A stretch of 43,901 nt of DNA from IMG/VR virus record IMGVR_UViG_3300022200_000099, positions 1 to 43,901 of that record. One strand, written 5' to 3'. Under the pieces are notes generated by a model that was not told the DNA's origin, ran no database searches, and saw only the letters and a list, made by a program, of their open reading frames with translations. Source of the stretch: a virus. Below, in pieces: positions 35,939 through 43,711 of the stretch; within the stretch, counting starts at the first letter, position 1; each line of letters begins with the position of its first letter. The position numbers were made by a program, and so were the translations under genes.

Positions 35939-37594
35939 TTATTGACCGGCTTCTGGTTGGGGGGCTCCTCCTAGCCCACCGGGACCACCGCCTTGCGGCG
36001 GTTGCTCACCCCCAGGGGGAGGCGGTGCGCCCCCAGGAGGAGCGGCTTGTGCGGCTTGCGATTCTAATTCAGATTTCAGCTGTTCGATTTCCATAGGATT
36101 CATATTGTAGAAGTTTTTATAGATATAATCATCTGAAAATAACATTAAACCTTTCACCGCTTGTACGACTCGGGTTTTCTGTTCCGCAAGCTCCAACTTC
36201 CGTTTTTCGCTCAGGTCGGATGGGGGAGCTAATTTAATTTTAATCGGATTAATCAAAGACTTAGGGAATTTACGCAACTCCAAGTGTCGTTTGATTAGGG
36301 TCTCCAAACATACTTCCGTATCGCGTTGTACGCGCATAACGGCTTTAGCAAACTTAGCGTCAAGCTGAGACAAATTGGCTTTACGCTCTGGGGACTTATC
36401 TTTTTCGACAATAAAGTCCTTAGGAATCTTCATTGAAGCCAATACTTTATCGCGGAAGTAGCGCACGTCGTCAATCTCACCTAAGTTTTGTGCGCCTGGA
36501 AGAGTTTCAATTTTAGTGCCTTGTCCGTTTTTCATAGGAACAAAGAAGTCCTCCTCCGCTGACAATGGGTTGAACCTTTCGTCGGCATTACCGGTCTCAT
36601 TGTTAAAGAACTTCTCTTTCTTGAACTTAGCCTTGATACGTTCCATGAACATCTCAACCTTCGTTTGGGGGAGATTACCAGTATCAATATAGAAAATGCG
36701 ACGCTCGGGCGCTCTGTGCAAACGATAAATGAGCATTGCGTCTTCCATCATTCTTAGCGACTTCCAAGAGCGCACACCAGGAGCGCAGATAGACTTACCG
36801 TAAGGATAATAGTTAGAATCAGACGTGTGCAGTCTGAAATGGACAAGCTGGTTTCTATCCAGTTGGATAGTGTTTCTTTTATCAAGCTTTGCTCCCTGTC
36901 CGTACTGTTGTGCGGCTGCGGTGCTTTGTGGGACTTCCTGAATAAACCCTTTAAGGTATCCATACCTATCCTCTCTCCGGAAAATAAAGACGGGGTTTAG
37001 AATTTTAAGTCGTTGAATACCGGCATCCGGGTTATTCATATCCACGATGTTTTCAACGAAACAATCTCCGTACTTACACATGTTACGAATAATATCCCAG
37101 AGGAACTTATCGAGGTCGGTCTCGTCTACAAATTGGGCTACAGCTTCCTTTACTCTTTCGTCTTCAGTTTCAACCATAAGCATATCACCATCTAAGTGAG
37201 TTTGGGTAGCGTCATCGGCATAAATATCTAACGCAGCACCAATCTCAGGATACTCATCCATCTTTTCATAGTCTTGGTATCTGCGCCGACGTTCGTACTC
37301 AACTTGAGGTAAAGAGGTGGCTCCCTTAACGACATTAACGGAACCTTGGATTGCTCCTCCGTCAGGTTCCCCGTCCGCATTTTTTATAACATCTCCTCGA
37401 TAGGGGTCTTGTGCAGGAGGTCTACCCGGCTTTCTTTTTGTAGTGAAAAAAGATTTAAAAAATGCCGCGAACCGTCCAGACAGGGGGCTTCCCTGGCCGA
37501 ATGTGTTAGAGCCTGGGAATGCTGTATATCCCGCGTTCTCCTCTAGATTCTCATCCAGACGGTCGTCTTTATCGTTGTTGTCGTTTAAATCCAT
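35939..37594 (-). CDS. Portal protein, T4 gp20-like
   Basis: 551 residues (T4 gp20 is 524). Typical gp20 segments are present: PQVEYERRRRYQDYEKMDEY and PEIGAALDIYADDAT (about 95-130), VHFRLHTSDSNYYPYGKS (about 250-270), RLHRAPERRIFYIDTGNLP (about 288-306), KIETLPGAQNLGEIDDVRYF (about 360-380), then FIVEKDKSPERKANLSQ (about 395-410). It forms the 12-part ring through which DNA enters and leaves the head. The last 40 residues are Pro/Gly/Gln-rich and probably disordered. The ATG overlaps the terminase stop by ten bases. Unlike in T4, sheath and tube genes do not separate terminase and portal. Confidence 0.94.
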   Translation of the reverse strand: MDLNDNNDKDDRLDENLEENAGYTAFPGSNTFGQGSPLSGRFAAFFKSFFTTKRKPGRPPAQDPYRGDVIKNADGEPDGGAIQGSVNVVKGATSLPQVEYERRRRYQDYEKMDEYPEIGAALDIYADDATQTHLDGDMLMVETEDERVKEAVAQFVDETDLDKFLWDIIRNMCKYGDCFVENIVDMNNPDAGIQRLKILNPVFIFRREDRYGYLKGFIQEVPQSTAAAQQYGQGAKLDKRNTIQLDRNQLVHFRLHTSDSNYYPYGKSICAPGVRSWKSLRMMEDAMLIYRLHRAPERRIFYIDTGNLPQTKVEMFMERIKAKFKKEKFFNNETGNADERFNPLSAEEDFFVPMKNGQGTKIETLPGAQNLGEIDDVRYFRDKVLASMKIPKDFIVEKDKSPERKANLSQLDAKFAKAVMRVQRDTEVCLETLIKRHLELRKFPKSLINPIKIKLAPPSDLSEKRKLELAEQKTRVVQAVKGLMLFSDDYIYKNFYNMNPMEIEQLKSELESQAAQAAPPGGAPPPPGGEQPPQGGGPGGLGGAPQPEAGQ

Positions 37595-39060
37595 TTTCTA
37601 TATTCGTCAAATTCTTGGTCCTTACTGTATGTACCCCTGGAGAACCCAGCAGAACCCAAATCTTTTGTTCCTGCATCAACCAAATCCCCTTTTACAATCG
37701 GGATAGGGCTTTTTGATACGATATCGCTCATTACGGTAGCACCAATAGCCATGCTCATGACCAAATCATCTGCAAACCCATCTTCTGCTTCAATTTTACC
37801 GGTCTTACTTATTATAAAAGTAGTTAACTCTTTAAAACTTCTCTCCGAATTTACTTTTATTTTTGAAGTTTTTAAATTTTCTTGTAAATTATTTAAAATT
37901 TGGTCTCTATTTTTGTTATTTACTAAGTATCCCATCTCACCTTTCTCATCCGTCCACATATTTTCATACTCGTGAACTTCAAACAATTGTTCGATGAGAG
38001 CTAGTCCGAGACCATTTCTCTCAGGACATATAAAGGCGGTGTTATAACGTAACCCTTCCTGAGCTAAGATTTTAGCAAAATCATTTAGACCGACGCGATT
38101 ACTATAAAACTCTGCTACTTGGGTACCGTTGTAGAGATTGATGATATGAAAAGCTGAGTAATCCCTGTCACGACCAAAGGACGAGTCTGCGGCAATGAGA
38201 TATGTGTGATAAGGTTGGGGTTCTTCCCATACCCGCATCATATTGTAATGCTTTTTGTAGAAGTCTTCTGATATCTGGGATTTAACCTTCTGTAGAGTAC
38301 CACCGTCAATAAAGGTTTCGCCTGTTCCTAGGAACTCACCCTCGTATTCCTGTAGCCACGCACGTTCCCCCACGTTACTCCTAGTGGTCTCAGCCCACTC
38401 CTCTGTGTATTCGGGGTGTTCTCTCCAATGGATGTCAATCGTATGGAAATTATTTTTCCCTAGTTCTGCGTCGTGATATAGCTCGTAATATAGATTTGCC
38501 ATACCATTCACAGTAGAGAGAATGAATGCAGAACCACCAGTAGAGATGGTAGGGTAGATAGCCATCCAGAACTCAGTCATCTTCTCGATGAACGCAGCCT
38601 CATCTACAATAAGAAGAGATACCGATTCACCGCGACCTGCTCCAGCCGGTTGGGATTTAATCTTGCTACCTGTGGAGAGCTTAAGGACGTGTTTGTTCCT
38701 TTCTACCTCTTTAGGCTTTAACCACTGAGGTAAATCGTCATACATATTGACTGCACGGTCCAAAAAGTCTCTAGATTCACGGTCACCAATGGAGACCACC
38801 ATAACGTTCTTATCTTTGTTGAAGATAATGTACCAAAGGGCATATGCCGCACAAATGGTGGTTGCGCCAGCCTGACGAAATTTCCTCATCAGGTTAAATC
38901 TGTGCTGACCGAACTCAGTAATTATTCTTTCTTGGAACCTGTATAAATCGAACTTCACTCGCCCGCGCACGGGATGGGTGATGTATACGTAATTTTTAAT
39001 AAAGTATGCAGCATCCTCACGGCACTTTTTTATTTCAGATTTTAGTTCTTCAGGATTCAT
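37585..39060 (-). CDS. Terminase large subunit, T4 gp17-like
   Basis: 491 residues (T4 gp17 is 610). The ATPase half has a P-loop RKFRQAGATT (59-68), where the usual GK lysine is Ala and K60 may act instead, as in lambda-type deviant loops. Walker B is SLLIVDEAAF (148-157). The nuclease half has the three acidic residues D292 (LIAADSS), E347 (CPERNG) and D431 or D432 (DGFADDL). The enzyme cuts concatemeric DNA and pumps it into the head through the portal. The small subunit is not seen here. A TATATAATA sequence lies upstream, overlapping the element of the divergent glycosyltransferase gene. Confidence 0.94.
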   Translation of the reverse strand: MNPEELKSEIKKCREDAAYFIKNYVYITHPVRGRVKFDLYRFQERIITEFGQHRFNLMRKFRQAGATTICAAYALWYIIFNKDKNVMVVSIGDRESRDFLDRAVNMYDDLPQWLKPKEVERNKHVLKLSTGSKIKSQPAGAGRGESVSLLIVDEAAFIEKMTEFWMAIYPTISTGGSAFILSTVNGMANLYYELYHDAELGKNNFHTIDIHWREHPEYTEEWAETTRSNVGERAWLQEYEGEFLGTGETFIDGGTLQKVKSQISEDFYKKHYNMMRVWEEPQPYHTYLIAADSSFGRDRDYSAFHIINLYNGTQVAEFYSNRVGLNDFAKILAQEGLRYNTAFICPERNGLGLALIEQLFEVHEYENMWTDEKGEMGYLVNNKNRDQILNNLQENLKTSKIKVNSERSFKELTTFIISKTGKIEAEDGFADDLVMSMAIGATVMSDIVSKSPIPIVKGDLVDAGTKDLGSAGFSRGTYSKDQEFDEYRKWI

Positions 39061-39067
39061 AAAATAA

Positions 39068-39077
39068 CACTATTATA
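39068..39077 (+). promoter_or_regulatory. Promoter-like element CACTATTATA (rightward)
   Basis: CACTATTATA ends four bases before ATG 39082. On the other strand the overlapping TATATAATA lies 11 bases or more before the terminase ATG at 39060, so the 21-base gap may serve both genes. Confidence 0.5.
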
Positions 39078-39081
39078 TAGC

Positions 39082-39798
39082 ATGAGGAAAGTTGCATTTA
39101 TCCCTACTCGCGAAGAGCAAGACCGACCTATTAAGACCTTTTTAGAAAAGGCAGGGTGGAAAGTTTATTATATCATAAAAGATTCTATTTTTGACGCATA
39201 TACTTATGCAATAAAAAAATACGACATAATGGCTAAAGATAAAGTTATAATGTGCCATGACGATATTGAAATTTTAACTTCCCCGGAGGTCTTCAACGAA
39301 CTCATCGATAACAACATTACGGATAAAACTGGGTTCCTCGGTATTGCAGGTCCCAAACGGCTTAACAAGACCGCCTGTTGGTGGCACGGTCTAGGTCGCG
39401 AGTACCCTCACCCGAACTCCTTCCTACAGGGGATGGTGTTTCACGGGTCTAGCTTGGACGATTGTTTTCCCACTTACTACGGAGGCTTTGGAGAAGTAGA
39501 AGTGTTAGATGGTTTATTTTTAGTAACAACAGGTGCAACTCTTCATAACATCAACACTAAAATGCCAAAAGACTTTGTTGGTAAGTGGGATTTTTACGAC
39601 ATCTATTACACGTACCAAGCACAAGCTAAGGGACGGAAAAACAAAGTAATCCCTCTACCTATCCTTCATTACTCACAGGGAGACGGTGCCTTGAGCGAGG
39701 AATGGGACACTAACCGTAAAGCGTTTATTCAGAAGTACGGCTCAAAGTTTATTGATATTGAGCTTCCACCCCAAAGTCAACTGCCAAAACCGGTGTAG
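39082..39798 (+). CDS. Glycosyltransferase, StrF-like family 2
   Basis: 238 residues. The pattern fits GT-A fold enzymes of the StrF type: an N-terminal strand (KVAFIPTRE), then DKVIMCHDDIEIL (about 53-65) with the HDD metal or nucleotide-sugar site, FLGIAGPKRL, VEVLDGLFLVTT (about 139-150), WDFYDIYYTYQAQAKG (about 168-183) and a late HYSQGDGAL. Such enzymes move a sugar from a nucleotide donor to a protein, lipid or DNA base. The target here is not known; glycosylated virion proteins, host surface sugars or modified DNA are all possible. The 3' end overlaps the convergent SLOG-like gene by 50 bases. No Shine-Dalgarno sequence is visible. Confidence 0.8.
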   Translation: MRKVAFIPTREEQDRPIKTFLEKAGWKVYYIIKDSIFDAYTYAIKKYDIMAKDKVIMCHDDIEILTSPEVFNELIDNNITDKTGFLGIAGPKRLNKTACWWHGLGREYPHPNSFLQGMVFHGSSLDDCFPTYYGGFGEVEVLDGLFLVTTGATLHNINTKMPKDFVGKWDFYDIYYTYQAQAKGRKNKVIPLPILHYSQGDGALSEEWDTNRKAFIQKYGSKFIDIELPPQSQLPKPV

Positions 39799-40261
39799 GG
39801 TTCCCTTCAAATTTCTTTAGCAGGTCGCCAAAGCTTTCGGTAACTTCGACGTTATTTGAAGCAACCAACACCCAATCAGAATTATCGACAGCTTTCTCAC
39901 TTGCTTTAAACCAGTCATCTGACCATTTTAACGGGTCACATGTACGTTCTGATAAAATAATAACTTTATCCGCTCTGCTACACGCTGCGTCCAGTATACA
40001 CTTCTCATCTTCGTGAAGGGTGGAGAAAAAAGATTTTGACGGAAAAACCAGTCGAAATGGTATTTCGTTCACCATAATGAGAGGTAGGATGTTGATATTG
40101 ACGCCTCTCGTTGGACATATATAAATAACGGACGGTTGGTGGCTTAGAATAGCCCCCATCACTTTTTGAAGCCCATGACCCCTCGCGTTAGAGATATGGG
40201 AGTTATTCATCGGGGGAAAGTAATTTTCTCCTAATAACGCCATTTTAGCATTTTTTTTCAT
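39749..40261 (-). CDS. SLOG / YpsA-like Rossmann protein
   Basis: About 170 residues from ATG 40261; ATGs at 40270 and 40243 are alternatives. The layout resembles small SLOG proteins (YpsA/DUF1273 type): a first strand ending in Gly (MALLGENYF), SVIYICPTRGVNINILPLIM in the middle, PFRLVFPSKSFFSTL, then ADKVIILSER and KAVDNSDWVLVASN. SLOG folds bind nucleotides or nucleotide-derived signals. Unlike classic LOG enzymes, no PGGxGTxxE motif is seen. Here the call rests on the strand order and these short motifs. Its start abuts that of the divergent exported protein, so the two genes share their 5' boundary. Confidence 0.55.
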   Translation of the reverse strand: MKKNAKMALLGENYFPPMNNSHISNARGHGLQKVMGAILSHQPSVIYICPTRGVNINILPLIMVNEIPFRLVFPSKSFFSTLHEDEKCILDAACSRADKVIILSERTCDPLKWSDDWFKASEKAVDNSDWVLVASNNVEVTESFGDLLKKFEGNPTPVLAVDFGVEAQYQ

Positions 40262-40609
40262 ATGATTCATAAACTTCTATTAATTACTTGCCTATTATTA
40301 TCTAGCGTGAAGGGCATTGACAAAGACAAAGTTCGTCACGGAAACGTCGCTAACTTCAAGGAGGGGCAGAAAGTCTATCTCATAGATTCTAAAAAAGTAT
40401 ACCTTCAAATGAAGTCGTATAAGACTATAATTAAAAAGAACATCCAAAAGGGGTCAGCCGAATATAACAAACTGATGCTGGAAGCGACTACCCTATATAA
40501 GGACACACTTGACAAGTCAGGATACTCCCTGATTGTTGAACTCGATGGGGTGGATAAAACCCTCCATAAAACGGAAGACGTAACACAAAAAATAATTAGT
40601 CTTCTATAA
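40262..40609 (+). CDS. Small exported protein with signal peptide, unknown
   Basis: 115 residues. Residues 1-18 look like a signal peptide: positive start (MIHK), hydrophobic core (LLLITCLLLSSV), then a likely cleavage near KG/ID. The C10 is too close to the start for a normal lipobox. The mature part is Lys-rich and helical. It would act in the periplasm or cell envelope of the host; a lysis or superinfection role is conceivable but not shown. It is followed 24 bases later by the Hsp20 gene, probably on the same transcript. Confidence 0.6.
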   Translation: MIHKLLLITCLLLSSVKGIDKDKVRHGNVANFKEGQKVYLIDSKKVYLQMKSYKTIIKKNIQKGSAEYNKLMLEATTLYKDTLDKSGYSLIVELDGVDKTLHKTEDVTQKIISLL

Positions 40610-40616
40610 CCTGCCG

Positions 40617-40625
40617 AAAGGAGGT
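40617..40625 (+). promoter_or_regulatory. Strong ribosome binding site for the Hsp20 gene
   Basis: AAAGGAGGT, with GGAGG nine bases before ATG 40634. It is the best Shine-Dalgarno sequence in this part of the window, where most neighbours have none. Confidence 0.75.
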
Positions 40626-40633
40626 ATAAAATT

Positions 40634-41053
40634 ATGAATCATTACTTTACACATTTTGATAAACTCTTTAGTGAGTTACAATGGGGGTTCGATGAACCTC
40701 AACCAGCGCAAGTAAAGAATACTTGCAAATTGCCAAAATACCCAGTTAGCAACTGCTATCTGTCGGAAGACCAAAACTCACTATTGTTTGAGTTTGCTCT
40801 TGCGGGTTACAAGGAAAAAGAAGTCCAGGTTATCGGGGGTAAGAACTCGTTTACCGTTCGTGCGAAAAAGGAAGAATCCTTGAAAGCCCATGTGCTACTC
40901 CACCATGGAATTAGCGGAAAAGATGTGGATTTTTCGATTAAGGTTGATGAGCAATACGATACGAAAAAGGCTAAAGTGTCATTTGAGAATGGGTTACTTA
41001 GTGTGACGATTCCCAAGGCAAAAGAAGCTGAATCCGTTATGCTATTTGGTTAA
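40634..41053 (+). CDS. Small heat shock protein, Hsp20 family
   Basis: 139 residues, normal for the family. The alpha-crystallin domain runs from about residue 38 to 128: LLFEFALAGYKEKEVQV (about 50-66), a middle sheet with FTVRAKKEES, and the conserved end NGLLSVTIPK (119-128). A short tail, ending SVMLFG, could carry the oligomer contact. Small heat shock proteins hold unfolded proteins. T4-like cyanophages also carry hsp20 genes. The gene has the strongest ribosome site nearby and is closed by a strong terminator, so it is probably highly expressed. No catalytic residues are expected. Confidence 0.9.
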   Translation: MNHYFTHFDKLFSELQWGFDEPQPAQVKNTCKLPKYPVSNCYLSEDQNSLLFEFALAGYKEKEVQVIGGKNSFTVRAKKEESLKAHVLLHHGISGKDVDFSIKVDEQYDTKKAKVSFENGLLSVTIPKAKEAESVMLFG

Positions 41054-41096
41054 TATTTAATTATTTGTTCTTTGGGTTGGTCCCCGTAAAAAGACT

Positions 41097-41131
41097 AAAC
41101 CCAGAAGGTGTTATGCCTTCTGGGTTTTTTT
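41097..41131 (+). terminator. Rho-independent terminator
   Basis: AAACCCAGAAGG (41097-41108) and CCTTCTGGGTTT (41116-41127) form a perfect 12-pair stem with a 7-base loop. A run of seven T follows from 41125 to 41131. It ends the Hsp20 transcript. On the minus strand the stem is followed by TAGTCTTTTT, so it may also stop leftward readthrough from the gene ending at 41148. Confidence 0.92.
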
Positions 41132-41147
41132 ATTGTCTTTGGGTGGG

Positions 41148-41792
41148 TTATACGTCCATCAAACTGAAGTCCATCAAATTCCAAGAACTGGCAATGACTG
41201 GAGGGGACACGCCATCGTTTTGATATTTTAGACCACCATTACATACTCGTGCAATGATTTGCCGTGCTACGTTATTTGATAAGGTTGTATTGGTCTCCCA
41301 GCCTCCAGGAAGTCCGTCAATCTCAAACAGCGCGTTAAGATATAGTCGGTTATCTTGTTGGTTAGTATCGCCTGTTTTGGACCATCGTCTTTCGTACCCG
41401 GCGGACAAAGTATAAATCGCTCCAGCGGTGCCCATTCCAGCAGCAGCAGTTGTGGAGGATAACGTTAGGACATGAGCCTGTCTCGCATCAGCCGCAGTTG
41501 CACACCCACTTGCTCCAGAAACAGAACTGGTAGAGAAGAAATTTAAGGAATCTTCAGCATTACCCATAACGGTAAGTTGCAGTGCGCTTACATTAGAAGT
41601 ACTTGGGAGCCAAGTACCCAGGCTCTGAGGCATACTCACAATCTGGTAAAAAATCGTTAAGTCCTGGGTGTGGGTAAAAGCGGTGCCTGAGCAAGGACCA
41701 CTGGCTTGAAACTGGTTACCACCACCCGCAGCAGAGTACGGTGCCGAGTAACCAGTGAGAGATGTAGGAGCGGGTGCTGGGATAGGTGCCAT
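41148..41792 (-). CDS. Unknown Ala/Ser/Thr-rich protein
   Basis: 214 residues, not recognised. The N-terminus is Pro/Ala/Gly-rich (MAPIPAPAPTSLTGY); the rest is small-residue-rich and beta-like, with four or so cysteines. There is no signal peptide. It stands alone on the minus strand, bounded by the Hsp20 terminator and a divergent gap with TATATAATTATG. The composition resembles phage structural or decoration proteins more than enzymes, but this is a guess. Hydrophobic segments are too short for membrane spans. Confidence 0.6.
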   Translation of the reverse strand: MAPIPAPAPTSLTGYSAPYSAAGGGNQFQASGPCSGTAFTHTQDLTIFYQIVSMPQSLGTWLPSTSNVSALQLTVMGNAEDSLNFFSTSSVSGASGCATAADARQAHVLTLSSTTAAAGMGTAGAIYTLSAGYERRWSKTGDTNQQDNRLYLNALFEIDGLPGGWETNTTLSNNVARQIIARVCNGGLKYQNDGVSPPVIASSWNLMDFSLMDV

Positions 41793-41834
41793 AGTTTAAG
41801 TTTACATAATTATATATGTTACTTACTACTGCCG

Positions 41835-41846
41835 TAGTATATAAAG
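41835..41846 (+). promoter_or_regulatory. AT-rich promoter-like element
   Basis: TAGTATATAAAG ends two bases before ATG 41849. It resembles the TATATA-containing elements placed just before other start codons in this window. Confidence 0.35.
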
Positions 41847-41848
41847 TT

Positions 41849-42352
41849 ATGAAGAAAGTAGGAAAACTAACCGAAGCCCGAATGGTGCTTCCTCCTGAAC
41901 CTAAGGTATACCCTATGGTATCTGATAGACTGTTTGAGGGTAAGGTTAAGCGTAAGAAGAAATTAAAAGAAGTTGAAGTTCCTGACCCAAGGGACTTAGC
42001 TTCTAACAGACCTCCCAAACCATCCCTTTCTACCACTAACTCACCTCGCCGCGCAACTCCAGCGTCGGTTCAAGTTGGGGGTCCTTATGACCTCACAGCC
42101 GAAGCCAATCTACAGGAACTCACTCCTGCTGGCAAACAAGCAGCCGCAGAGCGAGCACGACAACAGGCTGCCAAGAAGCGCGGCGACCACGGCGAGGAAG
42201 GTGCAGCCGAAGCAGCGCGGAAGTACAATATTTCTATACGTAAGTTGCGCCCAAGAACCCCCTCCTCGCCGCCCTCCCCGCCCAGCAGCCCGGGCGCGGC
42301 ACCAAGCCCCAGAAGAGTTCCCGGTAAGAAGTATCGAGAAGACGCAGTATAA
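41849..42352 (+). CDS. Disordered basic Pro/Ala-rich protein, unknown
   Basis: 167 residues from ATG 41849; an ATG at 41816 would add eleven residues and is possible. The protein is Lys/Arg/Pro/Ala-rich and mostly disordered: VKRKKKLKEVEVPDP early, AAAERARQQAAKKR in the middle, TPSSPPSPPSSPGAAPSPRR near the end. The stretch from about 42110 to 42320 is much richer in G and C than the rest of the window. The stop overlaps the next ATG as TAATG, so the two are translated together. A nucleic-acid-binding or internal virion role is possible but not shown. Confidence 0.6.
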   Translation: MKKVGKLTEARMVLPPEPKVYPMVSDRLFEGKVKRKKKLKEVEVPDPRDLASNRPPKPSLSTTNSPRRATPASVQVGGPYDLTAEANLQELTPAGKQAAAERARQQAAKKRGDHGEEGAAEAARKYNISIRKLRPRTPSSPPSPPSSPGAAPSPRRVPGKKYREDAV

Positions 42353-43686
42353 TGCCTCTTAAGTCTGGTTCCTCCGATGAAACAGTTTCTTTTAACATTA
42401 AGAAGCTGAAGGGTGAAGGTCGTCCTCATAAACAAGCTATTGCAATTGCGCTCGACAAAGCCAAGTTAAAGAAGGAAGCTTTTGGAAAAGAGAAGCCAGG
42501 TACCGCTTACGACGGAAGAGGTCCTAAGGTCACGTCCCAACCCGGAGGAGAAGAAGGAGAAGAACTACGCGCTGCATTACCTTATAAGGGAGCGGGGACC
42601 GGATACCATGACCGTGAAGGGTACAAACGGGGAGAGTATGCCGCACCCGGTGATTGGAGTAGTGATGTCCCCACCAAAAAGGGCACGGGGCATAGATTTT
42701 CTGCATCGCAAACCAGAAAGATTATAGCTAGACAGAAAAAACAACAAGCTAAAACCGTTACCGGTAATATATCCGGAATGGGTAGCGCCAGGAACGCGTC
42801 GGTACAGGACCTCGCGAAAAGAGCAGTTGCCCACGGGCGCGGTGAAGAAGAATTTGGCGGGCTTAAAAAAAGTGACCCGCGCTACCACCAAGCCGCAGTC
42901 GCCTCCGCCAAAGCAGGTACTCACAAACCCTCTATCGTAGCCCAAACTGGCAGAAATAACTATGCGGCAATCGGGGGGAGAACTTCTGCCCGCCATCACC
43001 AACTAGCAAATCAACCCGTAAGAGCCACTGTCATCCCTCGGAAATCTATTGAAAGGGCTGCTTCCTCGGCGGAGCGTCATGATGCAGCGGAAAAAAGTGG
43101 CAAGCTAGCTGCAATTCGAAGGAGACTAGCAGCTCAAGGAAAAACCATGAGAGAGCTTAACCTACATAATAGTATGAGTAAGCATGAGGATGAAGGTCGT
43201 CCTCATAAACAAGCTATTGCAATCGCGCTCGACAAAGCACGTAAGACAGAGAGCCGCGTAGGAGCCGTTCCTAGAGGCAAAGTCTCCTCAATGGGTAAAG
43301 AGAGACTAGAGGAGGACCGCGTCATCCAGGGAGCCCCCAAAGGGGCTTTCGGGCTAGACTTCAACAACGCCTGGAAACTGAAAGCTAAAGACAAAGCTTG
43401 GCTCTCCGGGGGCATGGTAAAAAGAAAGAAACAAAAAGACGGACAGCTTCAAGATATGAACATCTACCAACTCGCCAAGATGTGCCAAGAGCCAGAAGGA
43501 GGTCATTTAGACCCACAGAAAATGGACGAAGAAGTTTACGGGCAAGGAAGCCTAGCTGCCGCAGATGCGGCTGGTTGGGATGGAGGAGATACTTCAGTAG
43601 ATGAAGAAAAGACTAAGCCGGTCAAACGTAAGAAGCGTATTCACGGTAAGTTACATCCTCATAAGAGGAAGGTCGGCGGTACGTGA
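42352..43686 (+). CDS. Basic repeat-containing phage protein
   Basis: 444 residues, very basic and Gly/Ser/Ala-rich. The start, MPLKSGSSDETVSFNI, then EGRPHKQAIAIALDKAK (about 21-37), is like the small phage proteins that begin MPLKKG and contain a (K/H)KQAxAIAL motif. The EGRPHKQAIAIALDKAR motif returns at about residue 280, from a DNA segment that is 47/48 identical. The C-terminus ends in a Lys/Arg tail (KRKKRIHGKLHPHKRKVGG). Function is not known; the family occurs near structural genes in phages. It overlaps the previous gene as TAATG and ends convergent with the last gene of the window. Confidence 0.65.
   Translation: MPLKSGSSDETVSFNIKKLKGEGRPHKQAIAIALDKAKLKKEAFGKEKPGTAYDGRGPKVTSQPGGEEGEELRAALPYKGAGTGYHDREGYKRGEYAAPGDWSSDVPTKKGTGHRFSASQTRKIIARQKKQQAKTVTGNISGMGSARNASVQDLAKRAVAHGRGEEEFGGLKKSDPRYHQAAVASAKAGTHKPSIVAQTGRNNYAAIGGRTSARHHQLANQPVRATVIPRKSIERAASSAERHDAAEKSGKLAAIRRRLAAQGKTMRELNLHNSMSKHEDEGRPHKQAIAIALDKARKTESRVGAVPRGKVSSMGKERLEEDRVIQGAPKGAFGLDFNNAWKLKAKDKAWLSGGMVKRKKQKDGQLQDMNIYQLAKMCQEPEGGHLDPQKMDEEVYGQGSLAAADAAGWDGGDTSVDEEKTKPVKRKKRIHGKLHPHKRKVGGT
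42414..42461 (+). repeat. 48-base direct repeat, copy 1
   Basis: Begins TGAAGGTCGTCCTCATAAAC and ends GACAAAGC. It matches the second copy at 43191-43238 at 47 of 48 positions and encodes the EGRPHKQAIAIALDKA motif. Confidence 0.9.
43191..43238 (+). repeat. 48-base direct repeat, copy 2
   Basis: Same segment as 42414-42461 with one T-to-C change (ATTGCG to ATCGCG), which is silent. It lies 777 bases downstream, in the same frame of the same gene. Confidence 0.9.
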
Positions 43687-43711
43687 GGCGGTCACTAGCT
43701 GTCGAGTTCGA

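Noticed and set aside
42577-43002. Minus-strand ORF opposite the basic repeat protein
   Set aside because: The plus frame has family-like motifs and start coupling; the minus frame has none.
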